From: Corynebacterium provencense
Lineage (GTDB): Bacteria; Actinomycetota; Actinomycetes; Mycobacteriales; Mycobacteriaceae
Length of the DNA stretch: 64,000 nt
Direction: 5' to 3'
Assembly: GCA_900049755.1 (NCBI GenBank)
Contig: LT160593.1
Coordinates: 32,244 to 96,243 of the forward strand
Shown here: positions 46,086 to 57,003 of the stretch, in pieces
How the letters are laid out: each line of letters opens with the position of its first letter
How positions within the stretch are numbered: the stretch's first letter is position 1
The notes under the pieces: generated by a model
The model's input: the letters and a program-made list of their open reading frames with translations, nothing else
Databases searched by the model: none
What the model was told of the DNA's origin: nothing
Translations under genes and position numbers: made by a program

Positions 46086-47042
46086 ATGAAGAAGATCCTC
46101 ACTGTGCTCGGAGTCCTCGTGCTCGCGGTCATTCTCGTCGTGGGCGTCGGCACCTGGCTGGGCGGCCGTGGCAACGAGAACACCCCGCCCACCGGCCCTG
46201 TACCGGCCCCGGGGGAGACCACCGGAGCCGAACAGCCGGCGTCCTGTCCGGCGTTCGAGGTCATCGCCGCCCCCGGTACCTGGGAGTCCCGGGCGGACGA
46301 CGACCCTGTGAATCCCACAGCGAACCCGAACTCACTGCTCCTCAACGTCACCCGACCGCTGCAGGAGGCCTACGGCGGGCAGGCCACCGCAGCCGGCGCT
46401 GACGGCGGGGTGAAGGTCTGGACCCTGCCCTACGCCGCCCAGTTCCGGAACATCAACGCCCTCACCGAGATGACCTACGACGACTCCCGCAACCAGGGCT
46501 ACAGCCGGGTCAGTGACGAACTGGCCGCCACCCACGGCGCATGCCCGGGGACGAAGTTCCTCCTCGTCGGATTCAGCCAGGGGGCGGTGCTCACCGGCGA
46601 CCTGGCCACCGACATCGGCAACGGCAACGGTCCGGTGCCCGCCGACACCGTCGCCGGAGTGTCCCTCATCGCCGACGGTCGCAGGGAAGACGGCAAGGGC
46701 ACACTCGTCGGGAGTCCGGCAGTGCAGGGCATCGGTGCGGAGATCGCGCTGAGTTCCGTCAACCTCCTGGTCCAGCCCATCGTCCCGGGGGCGACCATGC
46801 GCGGACCGCGTCCCACCGACTTCGGGGCGCTCAACGACAGGGTCAACCAGTTCTGCGATCCCGCCGACCTTGTCTGCAGTGCACCCCGTGACATCGGTAA
46901 CGCCATCCAGCGGGCCAACGATCTCGTGGCAGCGAACGGGATACATGCCCGCTACTCGACCAACGGCAACGTCGTCCCCGGTCAGACAGTTCCCCAGTGG
47001 GTGGTGTCCTGGGCGCGGGGCATCATCGACGGGGGCAGGTGA
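46086..47042 (+). CDS. Cutinase-like mycolate-cluster hydrolase (Rv3802-like)
   Basis: A 318-residue protein with an N-terminal membrane anchor or signal (residues 4-26) and a cutinase-type alpha/beta hydrolase domain. The nucleophile elbow is 'LLVGFSQGAVLTGDLATD' (GxSxG), and the C-terminal histidine is in 'GIHARYSTNG'. 'RPTDFGALNDRVNQFCDPADLVC' carries the aspartate and disulfide cysteines. The mycobacterial homologue Rv3802c is a phospholipase/thioesterase linked to mycolic acid metabolism and sits next to fadD32, as here. Substrate specificity is inferred from that homologue. Confidence 0.9.
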   Translation: MKKILTVLGVLVLAVILVVGVGTWLGGRGNENTPPTGPVPAPGETTGAEQPASCPAFEVIAAPGTWESRADDDPVNPTANPNSLLLNVTRPLQEAYGGQATAAGADGGVKVWTLPYAAQFRNINALTEMTYDDSRNQGYSRVSDELAATHGACPGTKFLLVGFSQGAVLTGDLATDIGNGNGPVPADTVAGVSLIADGRREDGKGTLVGSPAVQGIGAEIALSSVNLLVQPIVPGATMRGPRPTDFGALNDRVNQFCDPADLVCSAPRDIGNAIQRANDLVAANGIHARYSTNGNVVPGQTVPQWVVSWARGIIDGGR

Positions 47043-47200
47043 GCGTGCCCGGGACGGCCGTCCCGGGACACGCGGGTACCCCGAACGGGGACCTCTGACA
47101 GGAGAAACCGTTAAGGTTCCAAAGAGAAAACCACGCGACGGGCATTACCGTGTGCGCCGCGGGGTGCCATCCGCAGGACAGACCCCACAGAGGAGATTTC

Positions 47201-49087
47201 ATGGACATCAGTGCCGCGATGCAGCAGTTCTACGACGACAAGGGGAACATCAGCATCCCTGACCAGCTGACCCTCTCGGGTATGAACGAAATGCTCTTCG
47301 CCATGGCGCAGATGCAGGGCACCCAGGATTCCCTCCTCTTCCGCTTCCACGACTACTCCGCCTCCCGCGGGGGAGAGGTCGTCACCTGGACCCGTGCACA
47401 GGTCAACACGAAGATCAAGGCCGTGAGCGTCCGGCTGCGGCAGGTCACCACCCCCGGTGACCGGGTAGCGGTCCTGGCCAACAACAGTCCCGAGTACCTC
47501 ATCGGGTTCATCGGCGCCCTCTACGCCGGCACGGTGCCCGTGCCCCTCTACGATCCCACCGAGCCCGGTCACGGCGCCCACCTCACCGCAGTCCTGGAGT
47601 CCTCGACTCCGACCGTGGTCCTGACCAACAGGCATTCCGCGGCGGCGGTACGCGGCCACTTCTCCGACCGGCCCGCAGGGCAGCGTCCCAGGATCCTCAC
47701 CGTCGACGCGCTCCCGGATTCCCTGGCCGAGGACTGGGTCAACCCCATGGCCGCCCTGATGGAGCACCCGGAGCTGGCACCGAAGGCCGGTGACCCCGCT
47801 TTCCTGCAGTACACTTCCGGGTCCACCCGCACACCCGCCGGTGTGGTCCTGACCCACAGGTCGATCGTCACCAACGTCCTCCAGGTGTTCCAGGCCGGCC
47901 AGCTGCAGATGCCGATGCGTCTGGTGAACTGGCTTCCGCTGCACCACGACATGGGCATCATCCTGGCGTCCTTCTGCCTCATCCTCGGGATCCCGCAGGA
48001 CATCATGGGGCCGAGGGACTTCATCCAGGACCCCGGCCGGTGGATCCGCCAGCTCGACGAGAAAGGGACAGTGGGGGAGGACGCCGTCAACGTGTACGCG
48101 GCGGTTCCCAACTTCGCCCTGGAGCTCGCCGCCCGCTACGCCGACCCGGCGGAGCGGGAGGATCTCGCCGACGTGGATCTCAGCCATGTCGAGGGGATCA
48201 TCAACGGGGCAGAGGCGGTGTCCCTGCAGTCCGTGGACCGGTTCCAGGAGGTGTTCGGCCCCTACGGGTTCCGGCGTACCGCGATGAGGCCCTCCTACGG
48301 TCTCGCCGAGGCGACGGTGTTCGTCACCACCCCGCAGACCGAGGACCGGCCCCGGCTGCGGGTCTTCGACCGCGAGAAGCTCTCGGAGGGCACCGCCGTC
48401 GAGGTTCCCGCGGACTCCGGCACCGCCGTGCCGATCATGTCCGTCGGTGAGCCGGGGCCGAACGAGTACATCGTGATCGTCGACCCCGCCACCGGCACTG
48501 AGCTCCCCTCCGGGTCTGTCGGGGAAGTGTGGATCCACGGTGACAACGTTGCCGCGGGATACCTGGGCCGTGAGGAGGAGACCGTAGAGACGTTCCGCAA
48601 CGTGCTGCCTGTCGGCAGCCGCCTCAACGGTGGAGGGGAAGGCAGTGCCGCCGCCGGCGCCCCGGAGGACAACTGGCTGCGTACCGGGGACCTGGCCGTG
48701 ACCGTCGACGGTGAGCTGTACATCACCGGCCGGATCAAGGACCTTGTCGTCATCGCCGGCCGTAACCACTACCCGCAGGACATTGAGGCCACCGCCCAGG
48801 AGGCCACGGACCAGATCCTCCCCGGTGTCCTTGCCGCGTTCGCCGCCACCCCCGGGGAAGGGGAGGGCGTGGAGCAGCTCATCATCGTCGCCGAGCGTGA
48901 CCCGGAGGCTGATCCTGCCCTCGACGGTGACGCTGCCGCAGCGGTCCGGGCGGCGGTCACCTCCGTCCACGGTGTCAGCCCCGCCGAGGTCCTCATCGTC
49001 GACCGTGGTTCCGTGCCGCGTTCCTCCGCCAACAAGATCGCGCGCCGGGTCGCCGCGAAGGCGTGGGCGGAAGGCGCGTTCGCCTGA
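47201..49087 (+). CDS. fadD32: Long-chain fatty-acyl-AMP ligase FadD32
   Basis: A 628-residue enzyme that adenylates a long fatty acid and loads it onto the N-terminal acyl carrier domain of Pks13. The ATG at 47201 has an AGAGGAG site. Motifs are 'LQYTSGSTRTPAGVVLTHRSI' (ATP binding, about residues 205-225), 'RPSYGLAEATVFVTT', 'RTGDLAVTVDGELYITGRIKD' and the C-terminal 'PRSSANKIARRVAAKAW' with the catalytic lysine. Insertions around residue 375 and the 'LPLHHDMGII' segment are typical for the FAAL class. It lies directly before pks13 in the conserved order. Confidence 0.96.
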   Translation: MDISAAMQQFYDDKGNISIPDQLTLSGMNEMLFAMAQMQGTQDSLLFRFHDYSASRGGEVVTWTRAQVNTKIKAVSVRLRQVTTPGDRVAVLANNSPEYLIGFIGALYAGTVPVPLYDPTEPGHGAHLTAVLESSTPTVVLTNRHSAAAVRGHFSDRPAGQRPRILTVDALPDSLAEDWVNPMAALMEHPELAPKAGDPAFLQYTSGSTRTPAGVVLTHRSIVTNVLQVFQAGQLQMPMRLVNWLPLHHDMGIILASFCLILGIPQDIMGPRDFIQDPGRWIRQLDEKGTVGEDAVNVYAAVPNFALELAARYADPAEREDLADVDLSHVEGIINGAEAVSLQSVDRFQEVFGPYGFRRTAMRPSYGLAEATVFVTTPQTEDRPRLRVFDREKLSEGTAVEVPADSGTAVPIMSVGEPGPNEYIVIVDPATGTELPSGSVGEVWIHGDNVAAGYLGREEETVETFRNVLPVGSRLNGGGEGSAAAGAPEDNWLRTGDLAVTVDGELYITGRIKDLVVIAGRNHYPQDIEATAQEATDQILPGVLAAFAATPGEGEGVEQLIIVAERDPEADPALDGDAAAAVRAAVTSVHGVSPAEVLIVDRGSVPRSSANKIARRVAAKAWAEGAFA

Positions 49088-49338
49088 GCCCCGTGACCCG
49101 TCACAGGGGCACCCGGTAGAGTTGTCCCTCTGTGCCGGCGGTGCCCTGACCGGCGGCCTGTAGCAGTCGGGCGGCCTGTGCCGTTGGAGTACCGACGGAG
49201 GCCGCTGTTCCGCTGTCGTCGTACGCGACCGCCGTAACCCCTCAGACAGCAGTACGACAGCATCACGCCAGCAGAACCACAGTGCAGTACCCGGGAGACA
49301 CCCGGGCGACAACCTCAGGAAGGCGAATCTCCACGACC

Positions 49339-52300
49339 ATGTCGACCACGCCAGCAAGTGCCCCCACCACCGTCCCCGAGATGCGTGCCTGGTTGCACGA
49401 CTGGGTGGCCAGGACCACGGACACCGACCCCGCGGACATCGCAGATGACCGTCCCCTGGAGGAGTCCGGCCTGTCCAGCCGGGATGTGGTGGTCCTGTCC
49501 GGTGACCTGGAACGCCTGCTCGGCGTGACACTCGACGCCACCGTCGCCTACGAGTACAACACCGTCGATTCCCTGGCGTCCTATGTCATGGCCCGGGTCT
49601 CCGGGACGTCGGGGTCCGACCGTGTCCCCGGCCCGCAGGCGGCCTCCGCCGCCGGTGCGTGGCAGGACCCCTCCGACCGGCAGGTCGCCGTGGTCGGTAT
49701 GGCCGCCCGGTACCCGGGTGCGGAGTCCGTCAGCCAGATGTGGAAGCTCTTCGAACAGGGGCGCAGCGGCGTCGGCGACCTGCCCGAAGGCCGCTGGAGC
49801 GAGTACGACGGTGACCCTGAGATGGTCCGTCGGATGTCCGCCGCCCAGCTCACGGGAGGCTACCTCGACGACATCGCCTCCTTCGACGCGGAATTCTTCG
49901 GGCTGTCCCCGGTCGAGGCGGCGAACATGGACCCCCAGCAGCGGATACTGCTCCAGCTGACCTGGGAGGCCCTGGAGGACGCGCACATTCCGGCCAACAC
50001 GCTGCGCGGCACCCGCACCGGTGTGTTCATCGGTACCACGAACAACGACTACGGCATGCTGATCAGCGCCGACCCCACTGCGGCGCACCCGTACGCTCTG
50101 ACGGGGAACTCCACGGCCGTGGTCGCCAACCGGATCTCCTACGCCTTCGACTTCCGCGGCCCCTCGGTCGCCATGGACACCGCATGCTCGTCCTCCCTCG
50201 TCGCCGTCCATGACGCGGTCGCAGCGCTGCGCACCGGGGAAGCGACCCTGGCAGTGGCCGGTGGCGTGAATATTCTCGCGAACCCGTTCGGGACCGTCGC
50301 CTTCTCTGAGCTGGGCGTCCTCAGTCCCACCGGTGGCATCCGGGCGTTCTCGGAGGACGCCGACGGCATCGTCCGGTCCGACGGCGCCGGGGTGCTGGTG
50401 CTCAAGCGGCTGTCTGACGCGCGCCGGGACGGTGACGACATCCTCGCCGTGATCGCCGGTACCGCGGTCAACCAGGACGGCCGGTCAAACGGCCTGACCG
50501 CCCCGAATCCGGAGGCCCAGGTCGCTGTCCTGCAGCAGGCCTACGGGGACGCCGGGATCGACCCGCGGACCGTCGACTATGTCGAGGCACACGGTACCGG
50601 CACGATCCTCGGCGACCCGATTGAGGCGGGTGCTCTCGGACGTGTCCTCGGTGAGGGCCGTGACAACTCCAGTCCACTGCTCCTCGGGTCGGCGAAGACG
50701 AACTTCGGGCACACCGAGGCCGCCGCCGGCGTGGCAGGGGTGATCAAGGTCGTCGAGTCGATGCGTCACGGCGTCCTTCCCCGGTCACTGAACTTCACCG
50801 GGCCCAACCCGTACATCGACTTCGACCGTGACCACCTGGAGGTCGTGGAGGATCCGCGGGAGTGGCCCGCCTACTCCGGCCACCCGGTCGCCGGGGTCTC
50901 CGGTTTCGGGTTCGGTGGAACGAACGCGCATGTCGTGGTCGTCGCCCCCGAGGGGGCTGCGCCGGATCCGGACCCGGAGGCACGGGAGGACCGGCCCGCC
51001 CTGTTCGACCGCAGTGCCACCCAGACAGTGGACGACGGTGACGGCGGGAAGTCCGAACTGGGAATTCCGCAGCTTCTGCCGGTGTCCGGTCTGCTGCCGT
51101 CTCGGCGCCGCACCGCGGCCTCGGACCTCGCCGACTGGCTGGGCGGCCATGACGGGAATGACGGTCACAATGCCGGGGCGGGACAGTCGCTGCTCACGGA
51201 CACTGCCCGGACACTGGGACGCCGCAGTCACGGACGGTCCCGTGGGGTGGTCCTCGCGCACGGGCTCGACGAGGCGTCCGCCGGTGTCGCCCGCCTTGCT
51301 GCGGGGAAGAAAGGTGCCGGGGTGGCTGCGGCGGACAGTCCCGACCGGATGGGTGCGGTGTGGGTGTACTCCGGTTTCGGTTCCCAGCACCGCAAGATGG
51401 GCAAGGAACTGTTCACCCTGTCCCCCCTGTTCGCGGCACGTGTCCGGGAGATCGCGGAGGTTGTCGCCGCCGAGTCCGGATGGGATCTGGTGGAACTGGT
51501 CACCGATGACGCCCGGGACTACGACCTGGAGACGGCACAGGTGGGTATCACGGCGATCCAGATAGCGCTGACCGACCTGATGACCGCGGCGGGTGCACGC
51601 CCGTCCGCCGTGGTCGGGCAGTCCATGGGTGAGATCGCGGCGGCGTACGCTGTCGGCGGACTGTCGATGCAGGACGCTGTGCGGGTCGCCTGTCACCGGG
51701 CCCGTCTGATGGGTGAGGGTGAGCGTCTGCTGCCCGAGGACAAGCTCGGTGCGATGGCGGTCATCGACCTGGGGGTGGATGAGCTGGCGTCCTTCCAGCA
51801 GGAGCACCCGGAGTTCTCCGCCGTGGAGCCCGCGGTGTACGCCGCGCCGGGTATGACGACGGTGGGCGGACCTGCCCGGCAGGTCGCCGATCTTGTGGCT
51901 TTCGTCGACGGTGAGGGGCGCTTCGCCCGTCAGCTGCAGGTCAAGGGGGCCGGGCACACGAGCATGCTGGACCCGGTGCTCGGTGAGCTGCACGCGGAGA
52001 TCTGTGACATCACCGCCCGTCCGATCACCGTGCCCCTGTACAGCACCGTGGACAGGGGTGTGGTCTACCGGCCGGGGGACACTCCCCATGACGCCGACTA
52101 CTTCGTGCGGTGCACGCGTCAGCCGGTGTGGTTCTCGGACGCGACGGGCAGCCAGTTCGACGCCGGTTTCCGCACGTTCGTGGAGTTCTCGCCGAACCCG
52201 GTGGCACTGATGCCGTTGATGAACACCGCTTTCGCCCGTGACGCCGGGGACGCCTCCCTGATGTTCCTGCTCAAGCGGAAGCATCCCGCCGCCGACACCT

Positions 52301-54438
52301 TCCTCACCACGGTCGCGGAACTGTACGTCCGTGGTGCGGACATCGACTTCACCGCGCTGGCGGGGCCGGGTGGTTGGGCTGACCTGCCGGGGATGCACTG
52401 GAATCTGCAGCGTCACTGGACCGACGCCCGCCCGGGCGGGGGTGCGGTCCGCGGCATGCCCGGGGCGAGGGTCGCGCTGCCGGACGGTCGTACCGCGTTC
52501 AGTGCGGCGCTGTCCGATGTGACGAGCGTGTCCGCGGTGGCGGAGGCGGCGGTGCACGCCGTCGACGGTGACGCGGTCGTCTCCGCTGTGGAGAGCTACG
52601 GTGCCCTGGCGGGTGCCCCGGGGGACGACGTGACCACCGTTGTGCAGCGCAGTCTCGGCGGGCTGACGGTGCATGTGCACCACATCGCCGCCGACGGTTC
52701 CGCCCGGCTGGTCGGCGAAGCGTTCGCCACCGCCTCCGGGTCGGCCGCGACACCGCAGGGCGGGGGAGCTGCTGCTCCGGCGGTTTCTGCAGGTGCTGCA
52801 GGCGGGGTGGCCCCGGTCTCTGACAGGTCGGCCACCGGGAAGGGGGCGGTCAACGCCCTACCCGCTGTCGACACGTCATCGGAGAGGTGGGACCCGGAGT
52901 CCGGTGAGTCGGTGGCTGACCGGCTGCGTGCCATTGTCTCCGAGTCGATGGGTTATGACGCCGACGACCTTCCCGGGGAGCTGCCGCTGATCGACCTGGG
53001 GCTGGACTCTCTGATGGGTATGCGTATCAAGAACCGTGTCGAGTACGATTTCGGGCTTCCTCCGCTGAATGTCCAGGAGCTCAGGGACGGTTCCGTGGAT
53101 TCGGTCATCGCGATGGTCGAGTCTCTGGTGGCCGACGGCGGGAACACCGGGGAAAGTACCGGTGAGGACGCCGGTGAGGACGCCGGTGAGGATGCCCGTG
53201 AGGACGCAGCCGTCACCGCCGCCTCCGACACTTCAGCCGGCACGACGGACGCCTCCGGCACGACGGACGCCTCCGCGGCACAGGCACAGGCCCGTCCTCT
53301 ATACACATCTAGAGCCTCCGGCACGACGGACGCCTCCGCGGCACAGGCACAGGCCCCGACCGGGGTCGGTGTCGCCCCCCGCGATGCCGCCGAGCGCATG
53401 GTGTTCGGAACCTGGGCCTCCGTCACCGGTGCCGCTCCGGCCGGTGTCACCAGCCCGCTGCCGCCCGTCGACTCCGCCACAGCGGAGACGATCGCCGCCA
53501 GGATCAACGAACGGTCCGGATCCTCGATCACCGCGCAGCAGGTGATGGAGGCCGGCACCGTCGAACCCCTGTCCGACATCGCCCGGGAGTTCCTCGAGAC
53601 AGAGGTGGAGGGCAATATCCGTGTCCTGCGGGAGCGTCCCTCCGGCTCGCGGCGTCCTGCCGTGTTCATGTTCCACCCGGCGGGCGGTTCCTCGGTGGTC
53701 TACGAACCGCTGACGCGGCGCCTCCCCGACGACGTCCCGGTGTACGGGGTGGAAAGGCTCGAAGGCAGTCTCGACGAGCGTGCCCGAGCATACGTCGAGG
53801 ACATCACCGCGCTCGCCGACGGCCTGCCGGTGGTTCTCGGCGGCTGGAGTTTCGGCGGTGCCCTGGCCTACGAGGTCGCCCACCGTCTGGAGAACTCCGA
53901 GGTCACCGTCGGTCATCTGGAGCTTCTCGACCTGGTGCAGCCCCTCCACCCGGCCCCTGACACGAAGGAGGAGATGCACGCCCGCTGGGACAGGTACTCC
54001 GCCTTTGCGTCGAAGACCTACGGGATCGACCTGCCGGTGCCGCACGACCTGCTCGACGAGCAGGGTGAGGAGGCGCTCATCGGCCTGATGACCACCTTCC
54101 TGCGCACCTCGGACTCTTCCGGGCACGGCCTTGCCGCCGGTGTCCTGGAACACCAGCGCGCCAGTTTCGTCGACACCCGCATCCTCAACTCCCTCGACTT
54201 CCACCGCTGGGCCGACGTCACTGCCCCGGTGACCCTGTACAAGTCCGAGGGCATGCACGAGGGCGCGATCGAGCTGGAACCCAGCTTCGCCGAGATAGCA
54301 CCGGACGGCGGATGGGGCGGTATCGTCGACGACCTTGAGATCGTCCACCTGCCCGGAGACCATCTCGGTGTCCCCGACGAGCCGGCCATCGGCATCGTCG
54401 GAGCCCGCATCACCGAACACCTTGACACCCTCAGCTAG
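49339..54438 (+). CDS. pks13: Polyketide synthase Pks13 (mycolate condensase)
   Basis: As assembled it has 1699 residues. It condenses two activated fatty acids into the corynomycolate backbone. From the ATG at 49339 the domains are: N-terminal ACP with phosphopantetheine serine S47 (ESGLSSRD); ketosynthase with cysteine C283 ([12 protein letters not shown]) and histidine loop 'EAHGTGT'; acyltransferase with S762 ([13 protein letters not shown]); C-terminal ACP with S1224 (DLGLDSLMG); thioesterase with S1504 ([13 protein letters not shown]). A 43-base direct repeat and a 20-base mosaic-end-like stretch at 53251-53356 add 21 codons in the linker before the thioesterase, including the odd 'RPLYTSRA'. 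The real protein is therefore probably about 1678 residues. Confidence 0.96.
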   Translation: MSTTPASAPTTVPEMRAWLHDWVARTTDTDPADIADDRPLEESGLSSRDVVVLSGDLERLLGVTLDATVAYEYNTVDSLASYVMARVSGTSGSDRVPGPQAASAAGAWQDPSDRQVAVVGMAARYPGAESVSQMWKLFEQGRSGVGDLPEGRWSEYDGDPEMVRRMSAAQLTGGYLDDIASFDAEFFGLSPVEAANMDPQQRILLQLTWEALEDAHIPANTLRGTRTGVFIGTTNNDYGMLISADPTAAHPYALTGNSTAVVANRISYAFDFRGPSVAMDTACSSSLVAVHDAVAALRTGEATLAVAGGVNILANPFGTVAFSELGVLSPTGGIRAFSEDADGIVRSDGAGVLVLKRLSDARRDGDDILAVIAGTAVNQDGRSNGLTAPNPEAQVAVLQQAYGDAGIDPRTVDYVEAHGTGTILGDPIEAGALGRVLGEGRDNSSPLLLGSAKTNFGHTEAAAGVAGVIKVVESMRHGVLPRSLNFTGPNPYIDFDRDHLEVVEDPREWPAYSGHPVAGVSGFGFGGTNAHVVVVAPEGAAPDPDPEAREDRPALFDRSATQTVDDGDGGKSELGIPQLLPVSGLLPSRRRTAASDLADWLGGHDGNDGHNAGAGQSLLTDTARTLGRRSHGRSRGVVLAHGLDEASAGVARLAAGKKGAGVAAADSPDRMGAVWVYSGFGSQHRKMGKELFTLSPLFAARVREIAEVVAAESGWDLVELVTDDARDYDLETAQVGITAIQIALTDLMTAAGARPSAVVGQSMGEIAAAYAVGGLSMQDAVRVACHRARLMGEGERLLPEDKLGAMAVIDLGVDELASFQQEHPEFSAVEPAVYAAPGMTTVGGPARQVADLVAFVDGEGRFARQLQVKGAGHTSMLDPVLGELHAEICDITARPITVPLYSTVDRGVVYRPGDTPHDADYFVRCTRQPVWFSDATGSQFDAGFRTFVEFSPNPVALMPLMNTAFARDAGDASLMFLLKRKHPAADTFLTTVAELYVRGADIDFTALAGPGGWADLPGMHWNLQRHWTDARPGGGAVRGMPGARVALPDGRTAFSAALSDVTSVSAVAEAAVHAVDGDAVVSAVESYGALAGAPGDDVTTVVQRSLGGLTVHVHHIAADGSARLVGEAFATASGSAATPQGGGAAAPAVSAGAAGGVAPVSDRSATGKGAVNALPAVDTSSERWDPESGESVADRLRAIVSESMGYDADDLPGELPLIDLGLDSLMGMRIKNRVEYDFGLPPLNVQELRDGSVDSVIAMVESLVADGGNTGESTGEDAGEDAGEDAREDAAVTAASDTSAGTTDASGTTDASAAQAQARPLYTSRASGTTDASAAQAQAPTGVGVAPRDAAERMVFGTWASVTGAAPAGVTSPLPPVDSATAETIAARINERSGSSITAQQVMEAGTVEPLSDIAREFLETEVEGNIRVLRERPSGSRRPAVFMFHPAGGSSVVYEPLTRRLPDDVPVYGVERLEGSLDERARAYVEDITALADGLPVVLGGWSFGGALAYEVAHRLENSEVTVGHLELLDLVQPLHPAPDTKEEMHARWDRYSAFASKTYGIDLPVPHDLLDEQGEEALIGLMTTFLRTSDSSGHGLAAGVLEHQRASFVDTRILNSLDFHRWADVTAPVTLYKSEGMHEGAIELEPSFAEIAPDGGWGGIVDDLEIVHLPGDHLGVPDEPAIGIVGARITEHLDTLS
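53251..53356. other. Adapter-like scar flanked by a 43-bp direct repeat inside pks13
   Basis: Positions 53251-53293 and 53314-53356 are identical. The 20 bases between them include GTCCTCTATACACATCTAGA, with TATACACATCT exact to the mosaic end. The insert plus one repeat copy is 63 bases, so the frame is kept. The repeat encodes an alanine/threonine-rich linker ([13 protein letters not shown]), so translation still looks plausible and the insertion is easily missed. Confidence 0.85.
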
Positions 54439-54457
54439 CGTGGGAGGAGTGAGCACC

Positions 54458-56041
54458 ATGAGCGAGAGCACAGACGACCGTTACGGGCCCGGTTCCGGCC
54501 GGTCCACCGCGGAGAAGCTCGCCGACCTGCGGCGGCGCACGGAGGAGTCCCTGGACCCGGGCAGTGAACGCGCGCGGGCGAAGAGGGACGCCGCCGGACG
54601 GACGACCCCGAGGCAGCGCATCGACGCCCTGCTGGACCCCGGAACCTTCACCGAGATCGGTGCCCTGGCCCAGACCCCGGGCGACGACACCGCCCCCTAC
54701 GGTGACGGCGTGGTCACCGGGTACGGGCGGGTGAACGGGCGCCCCGTGGCCGTGTACGCCCACGACAAGACCGTGTTCGGCGGTTCCGTGGGCGAGACCT
54801 TCGGCAACAAGGTGTGCGAGGTGATGGACTTCGCGACCCGTATCGGATGCCCCGTCGTCGGTATCAACGACTCCGGTGGTGCCAGGATCCAGGACGCCGT
54901 GATGTCCCTGGCGATGTACTCGGAGATCTCCCGCCGCCAGCTCCCGTTGTCCGGCCAGTCCCCACAGATCTCGATCCTGCTGGGCAACTGTGCCGGAGGT
55001 GCGGTGTACGCACCGGCGACGACGGACTTCCTCATCGGCGTGGAAGAGCAGACCACCATGTTCGTCACCGGTCCGGCGATCATCGAGTCCGTCACCGGCG
55101 AGAAGATCAGCATGCAGGAACTCGGTGGCGCCCGGATCCAGGCGGAGCGCGGCAATCTCAGCTATGTCGCCCCTGATGAGGCGGACGCCTTCGACTACGC
55201 CCGCGAACTGCTCGACCATCTCCCGTCGTCGGCGTTCGAGACGACGCCGGAGTTCTGGGCGCCCGGTGACGAACAGTCGGGGACGGACACCGAACTGCTC
55301 GACATTGTCCCGGACGACCCCAACGCCGGCTACGACATGACCGACGTGCTCACCCGCATCTTCGACGACGACCACTTCCTCGAGGTCCTGCCAGACTTCG
55401 GACCGAACGTGATCACCGGTTTCGCCCGCGTGGACGGGCATTCGGTGGGTGTGGTCGCCAACCAGCCGATGCAGTTGGCCGGGTGCCTGGACGCGGACGC
55501 CGCGGACAAGGCGGCGAGGTTCATCAGGATCTGTGACGCCTACAACATCCCCCTCGTCTTCGTGGTGGACACTCCGGGCTACCTGCCCGGTGCCGACCAG
55601 GAGAAGGCGGGCCTGATCCACCGTGGGGCCAAGCTAGGTTTCGCCATGGTCGAGGCGAGTGTGCCGAAGGTGACCGTGGTCATCCGCAAGGCCTTCGGCG
55701 GCGGCTATGCGGTGATGGGGTCGAAGAACCTCGGTGCGGACATGAACTTCGCCTGGCCGACCGCCCAGATCGCCGTGATGGGTGCGGAGGGTGCCGCGGT
55801 GATGCTGCAGGGGAGACAGCTTGCGGCACTTCCTGAGGAGGAGCGTCCGGCGGCGAAGAAGATGTTCATGGACTTCTACAACGCCAACATGACGAGCCCC
55901 TATGTGGCGGCGGAACGCGGGTACATCGACGCCGTGATCGATCCTGCGGAGACCCGGCTGAGGATCCGGCAGTCACTGCGGATCCTGAAGGACAAGAGAG
56001 TGCCCGAGGTGCCCAAGAAGCACACGATCATGCCGCTGTAG
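54458..56041 (+). CDS. accD4: Acyl-CoA carboxylase beta subunit (carboxyltransferase) AccD4
   Basis: A 527-residue carboxyltransferase that, with an AccA3-type biotin subunit, carboxylates the second fatty acyl-CoA for the Pks13 condensation. The ATG at 54458 lies behind GGGAGGAG; a GTG at 54449 is possible. 'GSVGETFGNKVCEVMDFATRIG' and 'GINDSGGARIQDAVMSLAMY' form the N-terminal acyl-CoA site; 'FVVDTPGYLPGADQEKAGLI' and 'RKAFGGGYAVMGSKNLGAD' the C-terminal one. Corynebacterial homologues in this place are often called accD3. The stop codon is the first unit of an 11-base tandem repeat. Confidence 0.95.
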   Translation: MSESTDDRYGPGSGRSTAEKLADLRRRTEESLDPGSERARAKRDAAGRTTPRQRIDALLDPGTFTEIGALAQTPGDDTAPYGDGVVTGYGRVNGRPVAVYAHDKTVFGGSVGETFGNKVCEVMDFATRIGCPVVGINDSGGARIQDAVMSLAMYSEISRRQLPLSGQSPQISILLGNCAGGAVYAPATTDFLIGVEEQTTMFVTGPAIIESVTGEKISMQELGGARIQAERGNLSYVAPDEADAFDYARELLDHLPSSAFETTPEFWAPGDEQSGTDTELLDIVPDDPNAGYDMTDVLTRIFDDDHFLEVLPDFGPNVITGFARVDGHSVGVVANQPMQLAGCLDADAADKAARFIRICDAYNIPLVFVVDTPGYLPGADQEKAGLIHRGAKLGFAMVEASVPKVTVVIRKAFGGGYAVMGSKNLGADMNFAWPTAQIAVMGAEGAAVMLQGRQLAALPEEERPAAKKMFMDFYNANMTSPYVAAERGYIDAVIDPAETRLRIRQSLRILKDKRVPEVPKKHTIMPL

Positions 56042-56093
56042 CGCCACTGTCGCGCCACAGTAGCGCCACTGTAGCGCCACTGTAGCGCCACTG
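56039..56093. repeat. Five tandem 11-bp repeats starting at the accD4 stop codon
   Basis: TAGCGCCACTG occurs four times exactly and once as TCGCGCCACAG, end to end, and the first copy contains the TAG stop. The ACTGT / ACAGT arms around the variant copy could form a short hairpin. The period is about one helical turn. No known operator was recognised. Confidence 0.85.
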
Positions 56094-56311
56094 ATCCAGG
56101 GGCAGCGGGGGTGGCCGACCGGGCCGTGACGGGGGTGGCCGGGTGGTCGTGGTGCCGGCGGTGGGGGTGTTCTCCGGGGAAATTACCGTCCCGGTGAATT
56201 CACCTCTGGCGGAGAGGCTCCGGAGAGGGTTTAGTGGTCAACGGGTCCCGGTCGTCAGTGGCGGGGACCGTGAACTTCACGAACCGACGATTCCGCAAGG
56301 ACGGTAATCCT

Positions 56312-56938
56312 GTGTCTCTCCATTCCCTCCCTTCCTCCCTATCCGCTTCCACGCTCCGCTCTTCCCGTCGTTCATCGCGGCTGTCGGCCCGTCTGTCGTC
56401 GCGGGTCGGTGTGGCGGCACTGACCACGGTCACCGCCGCGGCGCTTCTGGTGCCGGTCAGCTCCGCTGATCCGACAGTGCCGGGCTCGTCGGCCGACAGT
56501 ACTGTCGCCCAGACGTCTGTGGCCCCGACGTCTGAGTCTCCGGCACCTGCGCCAGGTGAGGACGCCGAGTCCACCGACGCGCCGGAGGCGACCGGGTCCC
56601 TCGAGGACGGCCGGCTCGTCGGCTCCCTGGCTACCACGGACTGGGGCCGGGTCGCGCGTGTCGCCGGGGCACTGGCGACGGGCACCGTCAACCTGACGAC
56701 TGTCATCGACATTCTCTCACTCATCGCGAACTCGCCGCTGACATGGGATGATGTCGTCGGTTCGGTGGAAGGTTCCGTCTCAGGCAGCTCCGGCTCCACG
56801 GGCGGGAGCAGTACCACGGAAAGTACGCCGGCAGAGAGCAGTGCCGCGGAGTCCAGCACCGGGCAGAGCACCGCGCCCGAGGCGGAGGAGCCGGCCGTGG
56901 CGTCCTCCGGTTCCGGTGTGGGGGACCCGGCCGAGTAG
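56312..56938 (+). CDS. Secreted Ser/Thr-rich protein of unknown function
   Basis: About 208 residues from the GTG at 56312, behind AAGGACGG; upstream in-frame starts lack such a site. The N-terminus is unusually rich in S and R (SSLSASTLRSSRRSSRLSAR), then a hydrophobic segment and probable cleavage after 'VPVSSADP'. The mature part has a small hydrophobic patch 'GRVARVAGALATGTVNLTTVIDILSLIAN' region, flanked by low-complexity S, T, E, P and G stretches (TESTPAESSAAESS). It is likely cell-wall-associated or secreted; no domain is recognised. Confidence 0.6.
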   Translation: MSLHSLPSSLSASTLRSSRRSSRLSARLSSRVGVAALTTVTAAALLVPVSSADPTVPGSSADSTVAQTSVAPTSESPAPAPGEDAESTDAPEATGSLEDGRLVGSLATTDWGRVARVAGALATGTVNLTTVIDILSLIANSPLTWDDVVGSVEGSVSGSSGSTGGSSTTESTPAESSAAESSTGQSTAPEAEEPAVASSGSGVGDPAE

Positions 56939-56943
56939 GTCAA

Positions 56944-56995
56944 TCCCGCCGGCCCCCCGCCGGCCCCCCTGCCGGCCCCCTGCCGGCCCCCTGTC
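56944..56995. repeat. C/G-rich tandem repeat of GCCGGCCCCCT units
   Basis: Four to five imperfect copies of GCCGGCCCCCT fill the 65-base space between two convergent genes. GCCGGC itself is palindromic, so the strand could fold; it may contribute to termination for both genes. Confidence 0.6.
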
Positions 56996-57003
56996 TGCCC
57001 CTG

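Noticed and set aside
47111..49531. An 806-codon minus-strand frame opposite fadD32
   Set aside because: Compositional shadow; FadD32 motifs are complete on the plus strand.
50785..52683. A 632-codon minus-strand frame opposite pks13
   Set aside because: Arg/His/Gly-rich shadow of the Pks13 ketosynthase-acyltransferase region.
56944..56995. The C-rich repeats as a mobile-element end
   Set aside because: There is no transposase, target duplication or longer inverted repeat; the units only fill a short convergent gap.
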